Shown here: piece after piece, positions 17,502 to 25,663 of the stretch | How positions within the stretch are numbered: the first letter of the stretch is position 1 | Layout: every line of letters begins with the position of its first letter | Source: Trebonia sp963822615 | GTDB lineage: Bacteria; Actinomycetota; Actinomycetes; Streptosporangiales; Streptosporangiaceae | Length of the DNA: 64,000 nucleotides | Direction of reading: 5' to 3' | Assembly (NCBI GenBank): GCA_963822615.1 | Contig: CAWGIM010000015.1 | Location: 558,001-622,000 of the forward strand | The notes under the pieces: generated by a model | What the model saw: only the letters and a program-made list of their open reading frames with translations | Database searches by the model: none | What the model was told of the DNA's origin: nothing | Translations under genes and position numbers: made by a program

Positions 17502-17663
17502 TACGCTCCCTGGGTACGGGTGAGGTCGTGAGCGAGGCAGCGGAGAGTTTACCGAACGGGTGTTTGCCTTCGCCTGTACCCGCACGCTCTTCGCCGGGGC
17601 CTGGCAGCAGCTGCTGGCGCACGACCCGCTGCGGCTGCGGCCCGCGGTGCCGCACTGAGCTGG

Positions 17664-18472
17664 TCACTGCCCGGGCGCGGCCCGGCGTGGCGGCAGCGGG
17701 AAGAAGCCGCTGGTCCGCCGGACGTACTCGGCGTAGCCGGGGCGGTCGCCGCCCGACATCCGCCGCTCGGTCATCGCCTGCCCGGTGCCGCGGGTCAGCA
17801 CGAACGTCATCAGCAGGGGGGAGACCAGGAAGATGAGCTGCCAGGGGGAGTAGTAGCTGATGAGGAACAGCCCCCACCACATGCAGGCGTCCCCGAAATA
17901 ATTGGGGTGCCTGGTGTACCGCCACAGGCCGCGGTTCATCACCTGCCCGCGGTTGGCCCGGTTGGCCTTGAAGCGGGTTAGCTGCCAGTCGCCGACCGCC
18001 TCGAAGACGAACCCGGCCAGCCAGACCGCGCCGCCGACGGCGGTGACCGCGCCGGCCGGCCGCGCTGGGTCATCCCGGCCGGCAGCGGCAGCAGGATGAC
18101 CCAGAGGATGAGCAGTTGCGGCAGGTAGACCTTGCGCAGCGCGTACCAGTTGACGTGGCCGGCCGCCTTGTCGAGCAGTTCCTGGTAGCGCGGGTCCTCG
18201 CCTGAGCCGCGCGCGCGAACCGCGATGTGCCAGGCCAGCCGGTAGCCCCAGGTGAACGCGGCGACGAGCAGCATCCAGCGCCGCACCGGGGAGCCGTGCC
18301 AGGGCGGCGCGAGGAAGCTGGCCACCGCCGCCACCGCGATGCAGGCGCCGAAGGCGACGTCCATCACGGTGTGCTTCCTGGTCAGCGCGCCGATGACGAA
18401 GGCGGCGGCCACCAGCGCGAGGACTGAGCAGCCGGCCGCGAGCGCCGCCCAGCCGAACGCGGTCCAGCTCAC
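17664..18472 (-). pseudogene. DUF1295 membrane protein (steroid 5-alpha-reductase-like), frameshifted in this sequence
   Basis: The first frame, from GTG 18472, encodes the N-terminal helices and the RLAWHIAVRARGSGEDPRYQEL loop. It then derails after LPLPAGMTQ near 18060. The second frame resumes VWLAGFVFEAVGDWQL and continues through LWRYTRHPNYFGDACMWWG, the diagnostic DUF1295 motif, to 17664. One indel in the GC-rich run at about 18050-18075 explains both. Restored, the protein is about 269 residues with several membrane helices, in the family with NAD(P)H-dependent lipid double-bond reductases. It is the last gene of the lipid-modification operon, 10 bases after the methyltransferase gene. 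Confidence 0.85.
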
Positions 18473-18482
18473 CAGTGCCCCC

Positions 18483-19841
18483 TCATCCGGGCCTGGCCGC
18501 GAGGATCTGGTCGACGCCCATCCGGCCTTCCTCGAAGGCCAGCGCCCCGCCCGCCAGGTAGAGCCGCCAGAGCCGGGCCCGTTCCTCCCCGATAAGCCGG
18601 GTCGACCTGGGCGAAGTTGTCCTCCAGGTTGTCCAGCCAGGCGCGGATGGTGCGCACGTAGTCGGTTCGCAGCGACTGCACCCCGAGCACCTCAAGGCCC
18701 GCCTGCTCGATCAGGCTGATGGTCTCGCCGACCGGCCGCATGTGCATGTCGGCGGCCACGTACGACTCGATGAACGGGCCACCGCCGGGCGCGTTGCCGG
18801 CCCGGGACATCTGCTGGATCAGCACCCGGCCGCCGGGGCGCAGCCGGCTGCGCAGGGACGCGCAGAACGCCGGGTACTGGGCCGCGCCGACGTGCTCACC
18901 CATCTCGATGGAGGTGACGGCGTCGTAGCCGTCGCCGGCGTCGTCCCGGTAGTCCTGGTTGAGTACCCGCGCCCGGTCCGCCAGCCCGAGGCCGCTGACC
19001 CGCGCGCGGGCATAGCCGCCCTGCTCCGCCGACAGGGTGACCGCGGTCACCTGGGCCTGGTAGTGCTGGGCGGCGTGCACGGTGAGCGAGCCCCAGCCGC
19101 AGCCCAGGTCGAGCAGCCGGGAGCCGGCCGTCAGGCCGAGCTTGCCGCAGATCAGGTCGAGCTTGTCGCGCTGGGCGTCGGCCAGTCCGTACCCGGTCCC
19201 GCTGCCCTTCCAGTAGCCGCTGGAGTAGGCCATCGACTCGTCCAGGATCAGCCGGAAGAACGCGACCGGCAGGTCGTAGTGCCCGGCGATGACCGCCCGG
19301 TCCCGGGCCCGGCTGTGCACCCGGCCGCGCTGCCGCAGCTCGCAGGCCGGCGCGGGGGAGGCGGGCCGAAGACGCCGAGCCGGCTGGCGGCGATCGCGGC
19401 CGCGCTGGCGGTGCTGGCGAGCCGGGACGGCCCCCAGCCGCGCAGGCCCGCTGAACTGGCACGGCCGGCCCGTGCCCCGGCTGGCTGTGCCCCGGCTGGC
19501 TGGACCGCGGCTGCCCCTGCCCCGCGCATCCCGGCCCAGGCGCGCCGCAGCCCCTCGGTCAGGTCGCCCTCCACGTCCAGGTCGCCGCTGACGTAGGCCC
19601 GGGCCAGCCCGAGCTCGCCCGGCCGCCACAGTATCCGGCGCAGCGCCCGGGGCGAGCGCAGCACCAGGACCGGCGTGCCCGCCGGGCCGCACTCACTGCC
19701 GTCCCAGGCCCGCAGCCGGACTGGCAGCACGACGCCCGCCTGGCTGGCGGCCCAGGCGATGGTGGCGGCCGCGGCCGGCCGGGTGCGCGTCGCCGGCGGT
19801 GCGGGGGGCGGCGGTGCCTGGGCTCGGGTGGCCGCGGTCAT
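18483..19841 (-). pseudogene. Cyclopropane-fatty-acid-synthase-like methyltransferase, two frameshifts in this sequence
   Basis: ATG 19841 overlaps the previous stop (ATGA). The N-terminal segment (MTAATRAQ to GVFGPP) is in one frame. The SAM-binding core (HYDLPVAFFRLILDESMAYSSGYW, RLLDLGCGWGSLTVHAA, GEHVGAAQYPAF) is in a second. The C-terminus (EERARLWRLYLAGGALAFEEGRMG) is back in the first. Deleting one C from CCTCCCCCGCG near 19354-19358 and correcting one base near 18595-18605 gives a full protein of about 450 residues. The family transfers a methylene or methyl group from SAM to lipid double bonds. Two compensating errors around an intact core point to sequencing indels. Confidence 0.85.
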
Positions 19842-21115
19842 GACCGCTCCAGGGTGAACTGGTTGACGTCGAGGTAGCCGGCCCGGAACCCGGCCTCCGC
19901 GTAGCACAGGTAGAACAGCCACATCCTGATGAACACCTCGTCGAAGCCGAGCTCGGTGACCGCTTCCTCACGGGCGAGGAAGCGGCTGCGCCAGATGGCC
20001 AGGGTCTGCGCGTAGTCGGGGCCGAAGTCGAGCCGTCCGGTGACCCGCAGCCGGGTGCGGGACAGGCAGTCCTCGATCGCGGTGACCGACGGGATCAGGC
20101 CGCCGGGGAAGATGTACTTCTGGATCCAGGTGAAGGTCTGCCTGCTCGCCAGCATCTGGTCGTGCGGCATGGTGATCGCCTGCAGGCCGACCCGGCCGCC
20201 GGGCGCGAGCAACTGGTCGAGCTGGGTGAAGTAGGCGTCCCAGTAGCGCTCGCCGACCGCCTCGATCATCTCGACCGAGCAGATCGCGTCGAACTCGCCG
20301 GTCACGTCGCGGTAGTCGCGCAGCTCGACGCTGACCCGGCTGGCCAGGCCCGCCTCGGCCACCCGGCGCGCCGCCAGCTCGCGCTGGCGGGCGGAGATGG
20401 TCACCGTGCGGACCTCGGCCCCGCGCTGGCCGGCCCGCACCGCCAGCTCGCCCCAGCCGGTGCCGATCTCGAGCAGGCGGCAGCCAGGTCCCACCGCCGC
20501 CTGGTCGAGCAGCCGGTCGATCTTGCGCCGCTGCGCCTCGGCCAGCAGCGGCTCCGCCGGGTCCGCCAGCCGGGTGTCGCCGGGCATCGGGACGGCCGTC
20601 TCGAACAGGCCCGATGAGTACGTCATGGTCTCGTCGAGGAAGAGGGCGAAGAACTCGTTAGACAAGTCGTAGTGCTGGCTGATGTTGCGCCGGGCGCCGT
20701 CCCTGGTCTGGTCGTGGGCGGCGGGCTGCCTGCGCACGGCCAGGCGGCGCAGCCGCTGCAGCGGGGTGGGCACCAGGTCGCGGACGTGCCGGGCGAAGAC
20801 GGTCAGCAACCCGGTCAGGTCGGTGCAGTCCCACTCGCCGGCCTGGTAGGACTCGCCGAAGCCGATGAGGCCGCCGTTGCCGAGCCGGGTGAAGAAGGCG
20901 GCCGGCTGGTGCACCGTCATCTCCGGCGTGCCGGGTGCCCCGGCCCCCAGGCAGCGGCCGTCGGGCAGCCGTACCCGGACCGGCAGCCGGGACATGGCCG
21001 CCCGGAATAGCACCCGGGCGACTTCCCCGCGGGCGGCCGAACCCCGCGCCGCCGCGATGTCGGGCCACTGCCCGGGGTCAATTACCCCGGTGGCGGCCTG
21101 CTGTGTGCTTGTCAC
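19838..21115 (-). CDS. Cyclopropane-fatty-acid-synthase-like methyltransferase
   Basis: 425 residues from GTG 21115 (GAGGGGG upstream); the start lies inside the DUF1365 gene, overlapping it by 38 bases. SAM-dependent enzyme of the CFA/mycolic-acid methyltransferase family that modifies double bonds of membrane phospholipid chains. Visible motifs: FGESYQAGEWDC, NISQHYDLSNEFFALFLDETMTYSSG, SAM-binding RLLEIGTGWGELAV, SVEMIEAVGERYW and WIQKYIFPGG. The catalytic-region glutamate and tyrosine contexts are intact. It lies in an operon with DUF1365, FAD-oxidase, SDR and a second CFAS-like gene, an arrangement shared with light- or singlet-oxygen-induced lipid-remodelling clusters. Confidence 0.92.
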   Translation of the reverse strand: MTSTQQAATGVIDPGQWPDIAAARGSAARGEVARVLFRAAMSRLPVRVRLPDGRCLGAGAPGTPEMTVHQPAAFFTRLGNGGLIGFGESYQAGEWDCTDLTGLLTVFARHVRDLVPTPLQRLRRLAVRRQPAAHDQTRDGARRNISQHYDLSNEFFALFLDETMTYSSGLFETAVPMPGDTRLADPAEPLLAEAQRRKIDRLLDQAAVGPGCRLLEIGTGWGELAVRAGQRGAEVRTVTISARQRELAARRVAEAGLASRVSVELRDYRDVTGEFDAICSVEMIEAVGERYWDAYFTQLDQLLAPGGRVGLQAITMPHDQMLASRQTFTWIQKYIFPGGLIPSVTAIEDCLSRTRLRVTGRLDFGPDYAQTLAIWRSRFLAREEAVTELGFDEVFIRMWLFYLCYAEAGFRAGYLDVNQFTLERS

Positions 21116-21932
21116 TGAACCCCCTCGTGAGGAACGGGCGACTGAGAAACGTGGACGGGCGGGCGCTCTGCTGCGGGTGCTCTGCTTGCGGGTCATGGGC
21201 GGGGCGGGGCAGCGGCCGCAGCCCGCGCGCGTACAGCTTGATCCCCTGCCACCTGATCCGGGCGGACACCAGGGCGGTGGACCACGGGTGCCGGGCGGCC
21301 GCCCGCAGCAGCGCGGACGCGGTGGCGGGGGTGGCGCTGCCCTGGACGGCGGCGGTGAACCGGTAGCCGCCCGGCCGGTGCAGGGTGATGCTGAGCGACA
21401 GCCGCGGCCCGGGCTGCGGCAGGCTCATCTGGTACCACCCGTCGACCGGGTGGTACGGGGAGACGTACAGCTCCTTGTCTGTCCGGGCGCGGCCCCGCTC
21501 GTCGGTTCGCACCAGGTAGGCGTGCCGCTGCCGGTAGGTGTTGTGCACCTCGGCGATCACGCAGGCGAGCGTCCCGTCGGCGCGGTGGCACCAGTACACG
21601 GTGAGCGGGTTGAACACGTAGCCGAGCACCCGCGCGTGGGCCAGCATCAGCACCTGCCCGCCGCCCAGGTCGGTGTCGTGCGCGCGGAGGAACTCGTCGA
21701 CGTTGGCGCGGATGCTGCGCCCGGGGTCGCCCAGGTGGTCTCGCGCCTCGAACCCGGCCAGCGGCCGCAGCCAGCCGTGCCGCCAGCCGCGCGGGCGGGG
21801 GAGCTGGTCGAGGTCGACCAGCCACTGGTAGGTGCGGTAGCGGAACGCGTTGCGGAGCGGCGAGCGCCGGGCGTGGAAGACGCGGCACTCGTACAGTGCC
21901 GCCCCCGGCGCCAGCGCCAGCGGCCCGCTCAC
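21078..21932 (-). CDS. DUF1365 family protein
   Basis: 284 residues, GTG 21932 overlapping the upstream stop (GTGA). Typical DUF1365 features: ALYECRVFHARRSPLRNAFRYRTY at the N-terminus, GYVFNPLTVYWCH, VIAEVHNTYRQRHAYL and KELYVSPYHPVDGWYQM. The biochemical activity of the family is not established. It is consistently found beside a flavin-dependent amine-oxidase-like protein and CFA-synthase-like enzymes, as here, so a role in fatty-acid modification is likely. The last 38 bases overlap the next gene, and its C-terminal tail is Arg/His-rich and probably variable. Confidence 0.9.
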   Translation of the reverse strand: MSGPLALAPGAALYECRVFHARRSPLRNAFRYRTYQWLVDLDQLPRPRGWRHGWLRPLAGFEARDHLGDPGRSIRANVDEFLRAHDTDLGGGQVLMLAHARVLGYVFNPLTVYWCHRADGTLACVIAEVHNTYRQRHAYLVRTDERGRARTDKELYVSPYHPVDGWYQMSLPQPGPRLSLSITLHRPGGYRFTAAVQGSATPATASALLRAAARHPWSTALVSARIRWQGIKLYARGLRPLPRPAHDPQAEHPQQSARPSTFLSRPFLTRGFSDKHTAGRHRGN

Positions 21933-23248
21933 CAGGAACCGCCGAGGGCCAGGGCGGCGGCGGTCCCGGACCGGCAGCCGTCCTCGTGGAAGCCCCAGCC
22001 GTGGTACGCCCCGGCGAAGGCGGTGACCGGGGTGTTCAGCCCGGGCAGGCGGCGCTGCGCGGCCACCGACTCACGGGTGTAGGCCGGGTGGGCGTAGTCC
22101 ATCACCGCGATCACCAAAGCCGGGTCGATGTCGTCGCGCCCGCCCAGCGTGACGATGTAGTCGCGGCCGTCCGCCAGCCCCTGCAGCCGGTTCATCGAGT
22201 AGCTGACCCGGGTCGGAGTTTCCCCGCCCCCGTTCGGGCTGTGCTGGTTCGGGCTTTCCTGGTTCGCGCCGTTCACCACCCGGCTCACCTCCCGGCAGTC
22301 CAGTGCGTAGTTCCAGGATGCCCGGGCGGAGGCCCGCGGCGGAAGGAGCCGGGCGTCGCTGTGCAGCACCGCCTCGTTGGGGGTGTACCCGATCGCGCCG
22401 AGTACCGCCCGCTCGTCCGCGGTGGGCGCCTCGAGCAGCCGCAGCGCCTGGTCGGGGTGGGTGGCGATCACCACGGCAGCGAAGTCGTGCGCCTCGCCGG
22501 AGGCGTCGCGCAGCTCAACCCCGTCCGGGTGGCGGCGCACCGAGCGCACCGGGCAGGACAGGCGGACCCGCGCCACCCGGGCCGCGATCCGGTCCACGTA
22601 CTGCCGTGAGCCGCCGGTCACCGTGCGCCAGGGCGGCGACCCGGTGACCGACAGCATCCCGTGGTTGGCCAGGAAGGCGAACAGGTAGGCGGCCGGGTAG
22701 CGCAGCGCCGTCCCCGGCGGGCAGGACCAGACGGCGGCCACCAGCGGCACCGCGAAGTGCGCGGTGAAGTAGGGGGAGAAGCCGCGCGCCCGCAGGAACC
22801 GGCCGAATGACTCCTCGCTGCCGGGGTTTTCCGCCAGCAGCCGCCGGGCGGCCCGGTGGAACCGGGGCACCTCGGCCAGCATCCGCAGGTAGCGCGGGCC
22901 GCCGCCGGGCACGCCCGCGGCCAGCCCGGGCAGGCCGCGCTTGCCCGCGTAGCCGAGGCCGCAGCCGGCGCAGCTGACCGACATGCTCATCTCGGATTCC
23001 TGGGTGCCGACCCCGAGTTCGCCGAACAGCCGGGTCAGCAGCGGGTAGGTCCGCTCGTTGTACACGATGAACCCGGTGTCGACCGGCACCGCCGGGGCGC
23101 CGGGGCGTTTCACCAGGTGGGTATCGGCATGGCCGCCGAGTCGCTCGTCGGCCTCGAAGACGGTTACCTCGTCGGTCCGCGCCAGGATGTAAGCGGCTGT
23201 CAGCCCGCTGATGCCGCTGCCGATGACGGCGATCCTGCGTCCGGTCAC
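21929..23248 (-). CDS. FAD-dependent amine-oxidase/desaturase-like oxidoreductase
   Basis: 439 residues, GTG 23248 with GGAGG upstream. The N-terminal Rossmann motif is RRIAVIGSGISGLTAAYILA, followed by VTVFEADERLGGHADT. The substrate half includes DTGFIVYNERTYPLLTRLF and CAGCGLGYAGKRGL. The C-terminal FAD contact is AFAGAYHGWGFHEDGCRSG. Family members beside DUF1365 and CFAS-like genes are thought to oxidise or desaturate fatty-acyl chains; the precise reaction is not known here. Starts 27 bases after the SDR gene, in the same operon. Confidence 0.92.
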   Translation of the reverse strand: MTGRRIAVIGSGISGLTAAYILARTDEVTVFEADERLGGHADTHLVKRPGAPAVPVDTGFIVYNERTYPLLTRLFGELGVGTQESEMSMSVSCAGCGLGYAGKRGLPGLAAGVPGGGPRYLRMLAEVPRFHRAARRLLAENPGSEESFGRFLRARGFSPYFTAHFAVPLVAAVWSCPPGTALRYPAAYLFAFLANHGMLSVTGSPPWRTVTGGSRQYVDRIAARVARVRLSCPVRSVRRHPDGVELRDASGEAHDFAAVVIATHPDQALRLLEAPTADERAVLGAIGYTPNEAVLHSDARLLPPRASARASWNYALDCREVSRVVNGANQESPNQHSPNGGGETPTRVSYSMNRLQGLADGRDYIVTLGGRDDIDPALVIAVMDYAHPAYTRESVAAQRRLPGLNTPVTAFAGAYHGWGFHEDGCRSGTAAALALGGSW

Positions 23249-23275
23249 CCGTTCCTCCGTTTCCGTCTCCAGGCT

Positions 23276-24664
23276 TCATTCGGAGCCGGCCGGGTTCCGG
23301 ATGGGAGTCGGCTGGGGGAGTTCGGGTGAGTTGTCCTTGCCGAGCACGTGCCGCAGCGCGCCGGCCAGTTCCGGGAACCGGAACTGGTGCCCGGCGGCGG
23401 TCAGCACCGCCGGGTGCACCCGCTGGCTGGCTTCGGCCAGTTCCCTGGCCCCTTCGGCGCCGAGCAGCAGCCGCGGCCCGGCCGCGGGCACCGGGATCAG
23501 CGCGGGCCGGTGCAGTACCTGGCCGAGCACGCGGGTGTACTCGGCGTTGCGGGCCTCGCTCGGCGCGACCGCGTTGACCGGGCCGGACAGGGCCGGGTCG
23601 GTGACCGCCCGCAGGTAGATGTCGAGCAGGTCGTCGATCTCGATCCACGGCTGCCAGCCGGCCCCGCCGGCCAGCGGGCCGCCCAGGCCGGCCGCGAACA
23701 GCGGGTAGAGCAGCCGCAGCACCCCGCCGGCCGGCGTCTGCACCAGGCCGGTGCGGACCTGGACGGTCCTCACCCCGGCCGCGGCGGCCGGGTCGGTGGC
23801 GTCCTCCCAGGCGCTGGTCACGTCGGCCAGGAAGCCGTCGCCGCGCTCGCTGGCCTCGGTCAGCACCTCGTCGCCCCGGTCGGCCCCGTAGAACCCGACG
23901 GCGGAGGCGGTGACGAAGGCCCGCAGGCCGGCCGGGTTCTTGGCCGCGAGCGCCGCCAGCGCCCGGGTGGGGCCGGTCCGGCTGAGCAGGATGTCCCGCT
24001 TGCGCTCGGCCGTGAACCGGCCCGCGATGGACGCGCCCGCCAGGTGCACCACCACGTCCACCCCGCTCAGCAGCTCGGGATCGGGGTCGTCGGGCTGCCA
24101 CTGGCGCTCGTCCCTGAGCGCCGGCGCGTGCCGCACCAGCCGGATGACCCGGTGGCCGCCGGTGGTCAGCAGCGCTCCCAGGACCCTGCCGATGAGCCCG
24201 CTGGCGCCGGTCATGGCGATGGTCAGCGGTTCCGGGCAGGCTTCGCGGGCCCGTGCGTGGGCGGCCAGGTCGCCCGCTAGCTGACGGTGCCGGTAGCCGA
24301 ACATCGGGCGCAGCGCCCGGCCCGGGACCGGCGTGTCGACCACATCGGTGACCAGGGTGCCGCGGGTGACCGCGGGCGCGAACTGGTGGGTGTGCCGCCA
24401 GTGCAGCGCGCGGCCGAGCGGGGGCTGCAGCACGTCGGCGAACTGCCGGGGCGGGTCGTAGCTGGCGGGGTCGTGCTGGGCCACCCAGCGCAGCCCGCCC
24501 GGCATCAGCAGCACCGCCGTGCCGTCGCGGACGGAGGCGGCCTCCGCCCCCACCCGGACCGGCTGCCAGGGCGGCATCAGCCGGAAGATGGCTCCCGGGC
24601 GGGTATGCCAGGCGAACACCTCATCGGGTTCGGCGGCGACAACACTTGAGTACGTCAGTCCCAT
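23276..24664 (-). CDS. SRPBCC domain fused to TIGR01777-type NAD(P)-binding epimerase
   Basis: 462 residues from ATG 24664. Residues 1-140 resemble a START/polyketide-cyclase ligand-binding fold (SSVVAAEPDEVFAWHTRPGAIFRLMPPWQPV). The remainder is an atypical extended SDR: nucleotide motif IAMTGASGLIGRVLGALL, VVHLAGASIAGRF, and the family motif TASAVGFYG with GDEVLTE. The C-terminal DUF1731-like segment ends with RFPELAGALRHVLG. It is the promoter-proximal gene of the operon divergent from the LitR-type regulator. Its substrate is unknown; the two-domain form is common in actinobacteria. Confidence 0.9.
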   Translation of the reverse strand: MGLTYSSVVAAEPDEVFAWHTRPGAIFRLMPPWQPVRVGAEAASVRDGTAVLLMPGGLRWVAQHDPASYDPPRQFADVLQPPLGRALHWRHTHQFAPAVTRGTLVTDVVDTPVPGRALRPMFGYRHRQLAGDLAAHARAREACPEPLTIAMTGASGLIGRVLGALLTTGGHRVIRLVRHAPALRDERQWQPDDPDPELLSGVDVVVHLAGASIAGRFTAERKRDILLSRTGPTRALAALAAKNPAGLRAFVTASAVGFYGADRGDEVLTEASERGDGFLADVTSAWEDATDPAAAAGVRTVQVRTGLVQTPAGGVLRLLYPLFAAGLGGPLAGGAGWQPWIEIDDLLDIYLRAVTDPALSGPVNAVAPSEARNAEYTRVLGQVLHRPALIPVPAAGPRLLLGAEGARELAEASQRVHPAVLTAAGHQFRFPELAGALRHVLGKDNSPELPQPTPIRNPAGSE

Positions 24665-24693
24665 GATCGTGCAGCCTCTCCGATCCACGACGA

Positions 24694-24723
24694 TTTAATC
24701 CATACTAAGCTCTACTAAAACCA
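24694..24723. promoter_or_regulatory. Three 10-bp-spaced TAA repeats, candidate LitR operator/promoter
   Basis: TTTAA (24694), ACTAA (24704) and ACTAA (24714) recur at exact 10-base intervals in the 77-base gap between the divergent SDR and regulator genes; the last two share TACTAA. Established: CarH tetramers bind tandem direct repeats of about one helical turn overlapping the promoter. Linking these repeats to the neighbouring regulator is inference. Confidence 0.5.
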
Positions 24724-24741
24724 GGAGGTTGGAGCGACCCC

Positions 24742-25512
24742 ATGCAGTTGCGAGAGGCGGCCGACGCGCTCGGCGTGCATTACCAGACCGCCTACGGCTG
24801 GGTACGCCAGGGGACGCTGCCTGCCCGGAAGCTGCCTCAGGGCTACGAGGTGGCCGAGTCCGACGTGCGTGACCTGCTGGCCAGGCGGGCCGACGGGACC
24901 GCGCCGCCGCGGGAGATCCAGGTCAGGGACTGGGACGCCCAGTCCGGCCGGCTCTACGCGGCGCTGCTGGCGGGCGACGAGCTGCGGGCCCGGCAGGATT
25001 TCAGCCGCCTGGCGGCCGGGGTGCCGCTGGCCGCGCTGTGCGACCGGGTGATCGCCCCGGCCCTGCACCGGATCGGGGCCGAGTGGGCGGCCGGCCAGCT
25101 CTCGATCGCGACCGAGCACCGGGCCACCGCGATCTGCGAGCAGCTGGTCGCCGCCCGCCTGCACCAGCCCCAGGGCCGGCCACGCGGGGTCGCGGTGACC
25201 ACCACCCCCCCGGGCGAGCGGCACTCGCTGCCGGCCATGATGGCCGCCGCGTGCCTGCGCGAGGACCACTGGCAGGTGCATCACCTGGCGGCCGACCTGC
25301 CGGTGGCCGACCTGATGGACTTGGTCGGCGACACCGGCGCCACCCTGATCGTGCTCTCGGCGGCCACCGCCGGGGGCGCCAGGCTTGGCCTCCGCGAGGC
25401 CCGCCAGGTCCGCGACCGCCTGCCCCAGGTCCAGGTGCTGGCCGGCCGTCCCGGCGAAACCCTCGCCCACCTCCGCGACCAGGCCCGCGCGGCCGGCCAC
25501 GGCTGCCGCTAG
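24742..25512 (+). CDS. litR: LitR/CarH-type cobalamin-binding MerR regulator (photoreceptor family)
   Basis: 256 residues; ATG 24742 with GGAG seven bases upstream. The N-terminal MerR-like domain is LREAADALGVHYQTAYGWVRQG. Residues 65-140 form the four-helix cobalamin cap with the light-sensor motif W-x9-EH (W115, E125, H126). The C-terminal B12-binding domain carries E159-R160-H161, the site of the lower axial histidine. Family knowledge: with adenosylcobalamin these proteins repress in the dark and release DNA on illumination. Oddity: the residue after W115 is Ala, where Thermus CarH has the His that replaces adenosyl in the light state. It is divergent from the lipid operon, its probable target. 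Confidence 0.9.
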   Translation: MQLREAADALGVHYQTAYGWVRQGTLPARKLPQGYEVAESDVRDLLARRADGTAPPREIQVRDWDAQSGRLYAALLAGDELRARQDFSRLAAGVPLAALCDRVIAPALHRIGAEWAAGQLSIATEHRATAICEQLVAARLHQPQGRPRGVAVTTTPPGERHSLPAMMAAACLREDHWQVHHLAADLPVADLMDLVGDTGATLIVLSAATAGGARLGLREARQVRDRLPQVQVLAGRPGETLAHLRDQARAAGHGCR

Positions 25513-25568
25513 AGCCAGCCAGGCCCAGAGCCAGCCAAGACCCGAGCCGTTGCCCCGACCCGGATGGT

Positions 25569-25606
25569 TGCGGTTTCGGGCCGGTCACAGTCAGCCGGAA
25601 ACCGCA
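25569..25606. terminator. Strong hairpin between convergent litR and cysteine desulfurase genes
   Basis: TGCGGTTTC (25569-25577) and GAAACCGCA (25598-25606) are exact complements, with CCGG pairs extending the stem inward. A second short hairpin, CCTCCC/GGGAGG, follows at about 25637-25652. The position between two convergent genes fits a bidirectional terminator, though no long T-run follows. Confidence 0.55.
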
Positions 25607-25663
25607 CCACGGGGTAGCCCGCCCGTGGGGGCACCTCCCTGCGGGGAGGGTGGGCTTTCGGCC

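Noticed and set aside
16173..17585. Longer photolyase start at 17585
   Set aside because: The additional 28 residues are not photolyase-like, while ATG 17501 has a good ribosome site and the canonical N-terminus.
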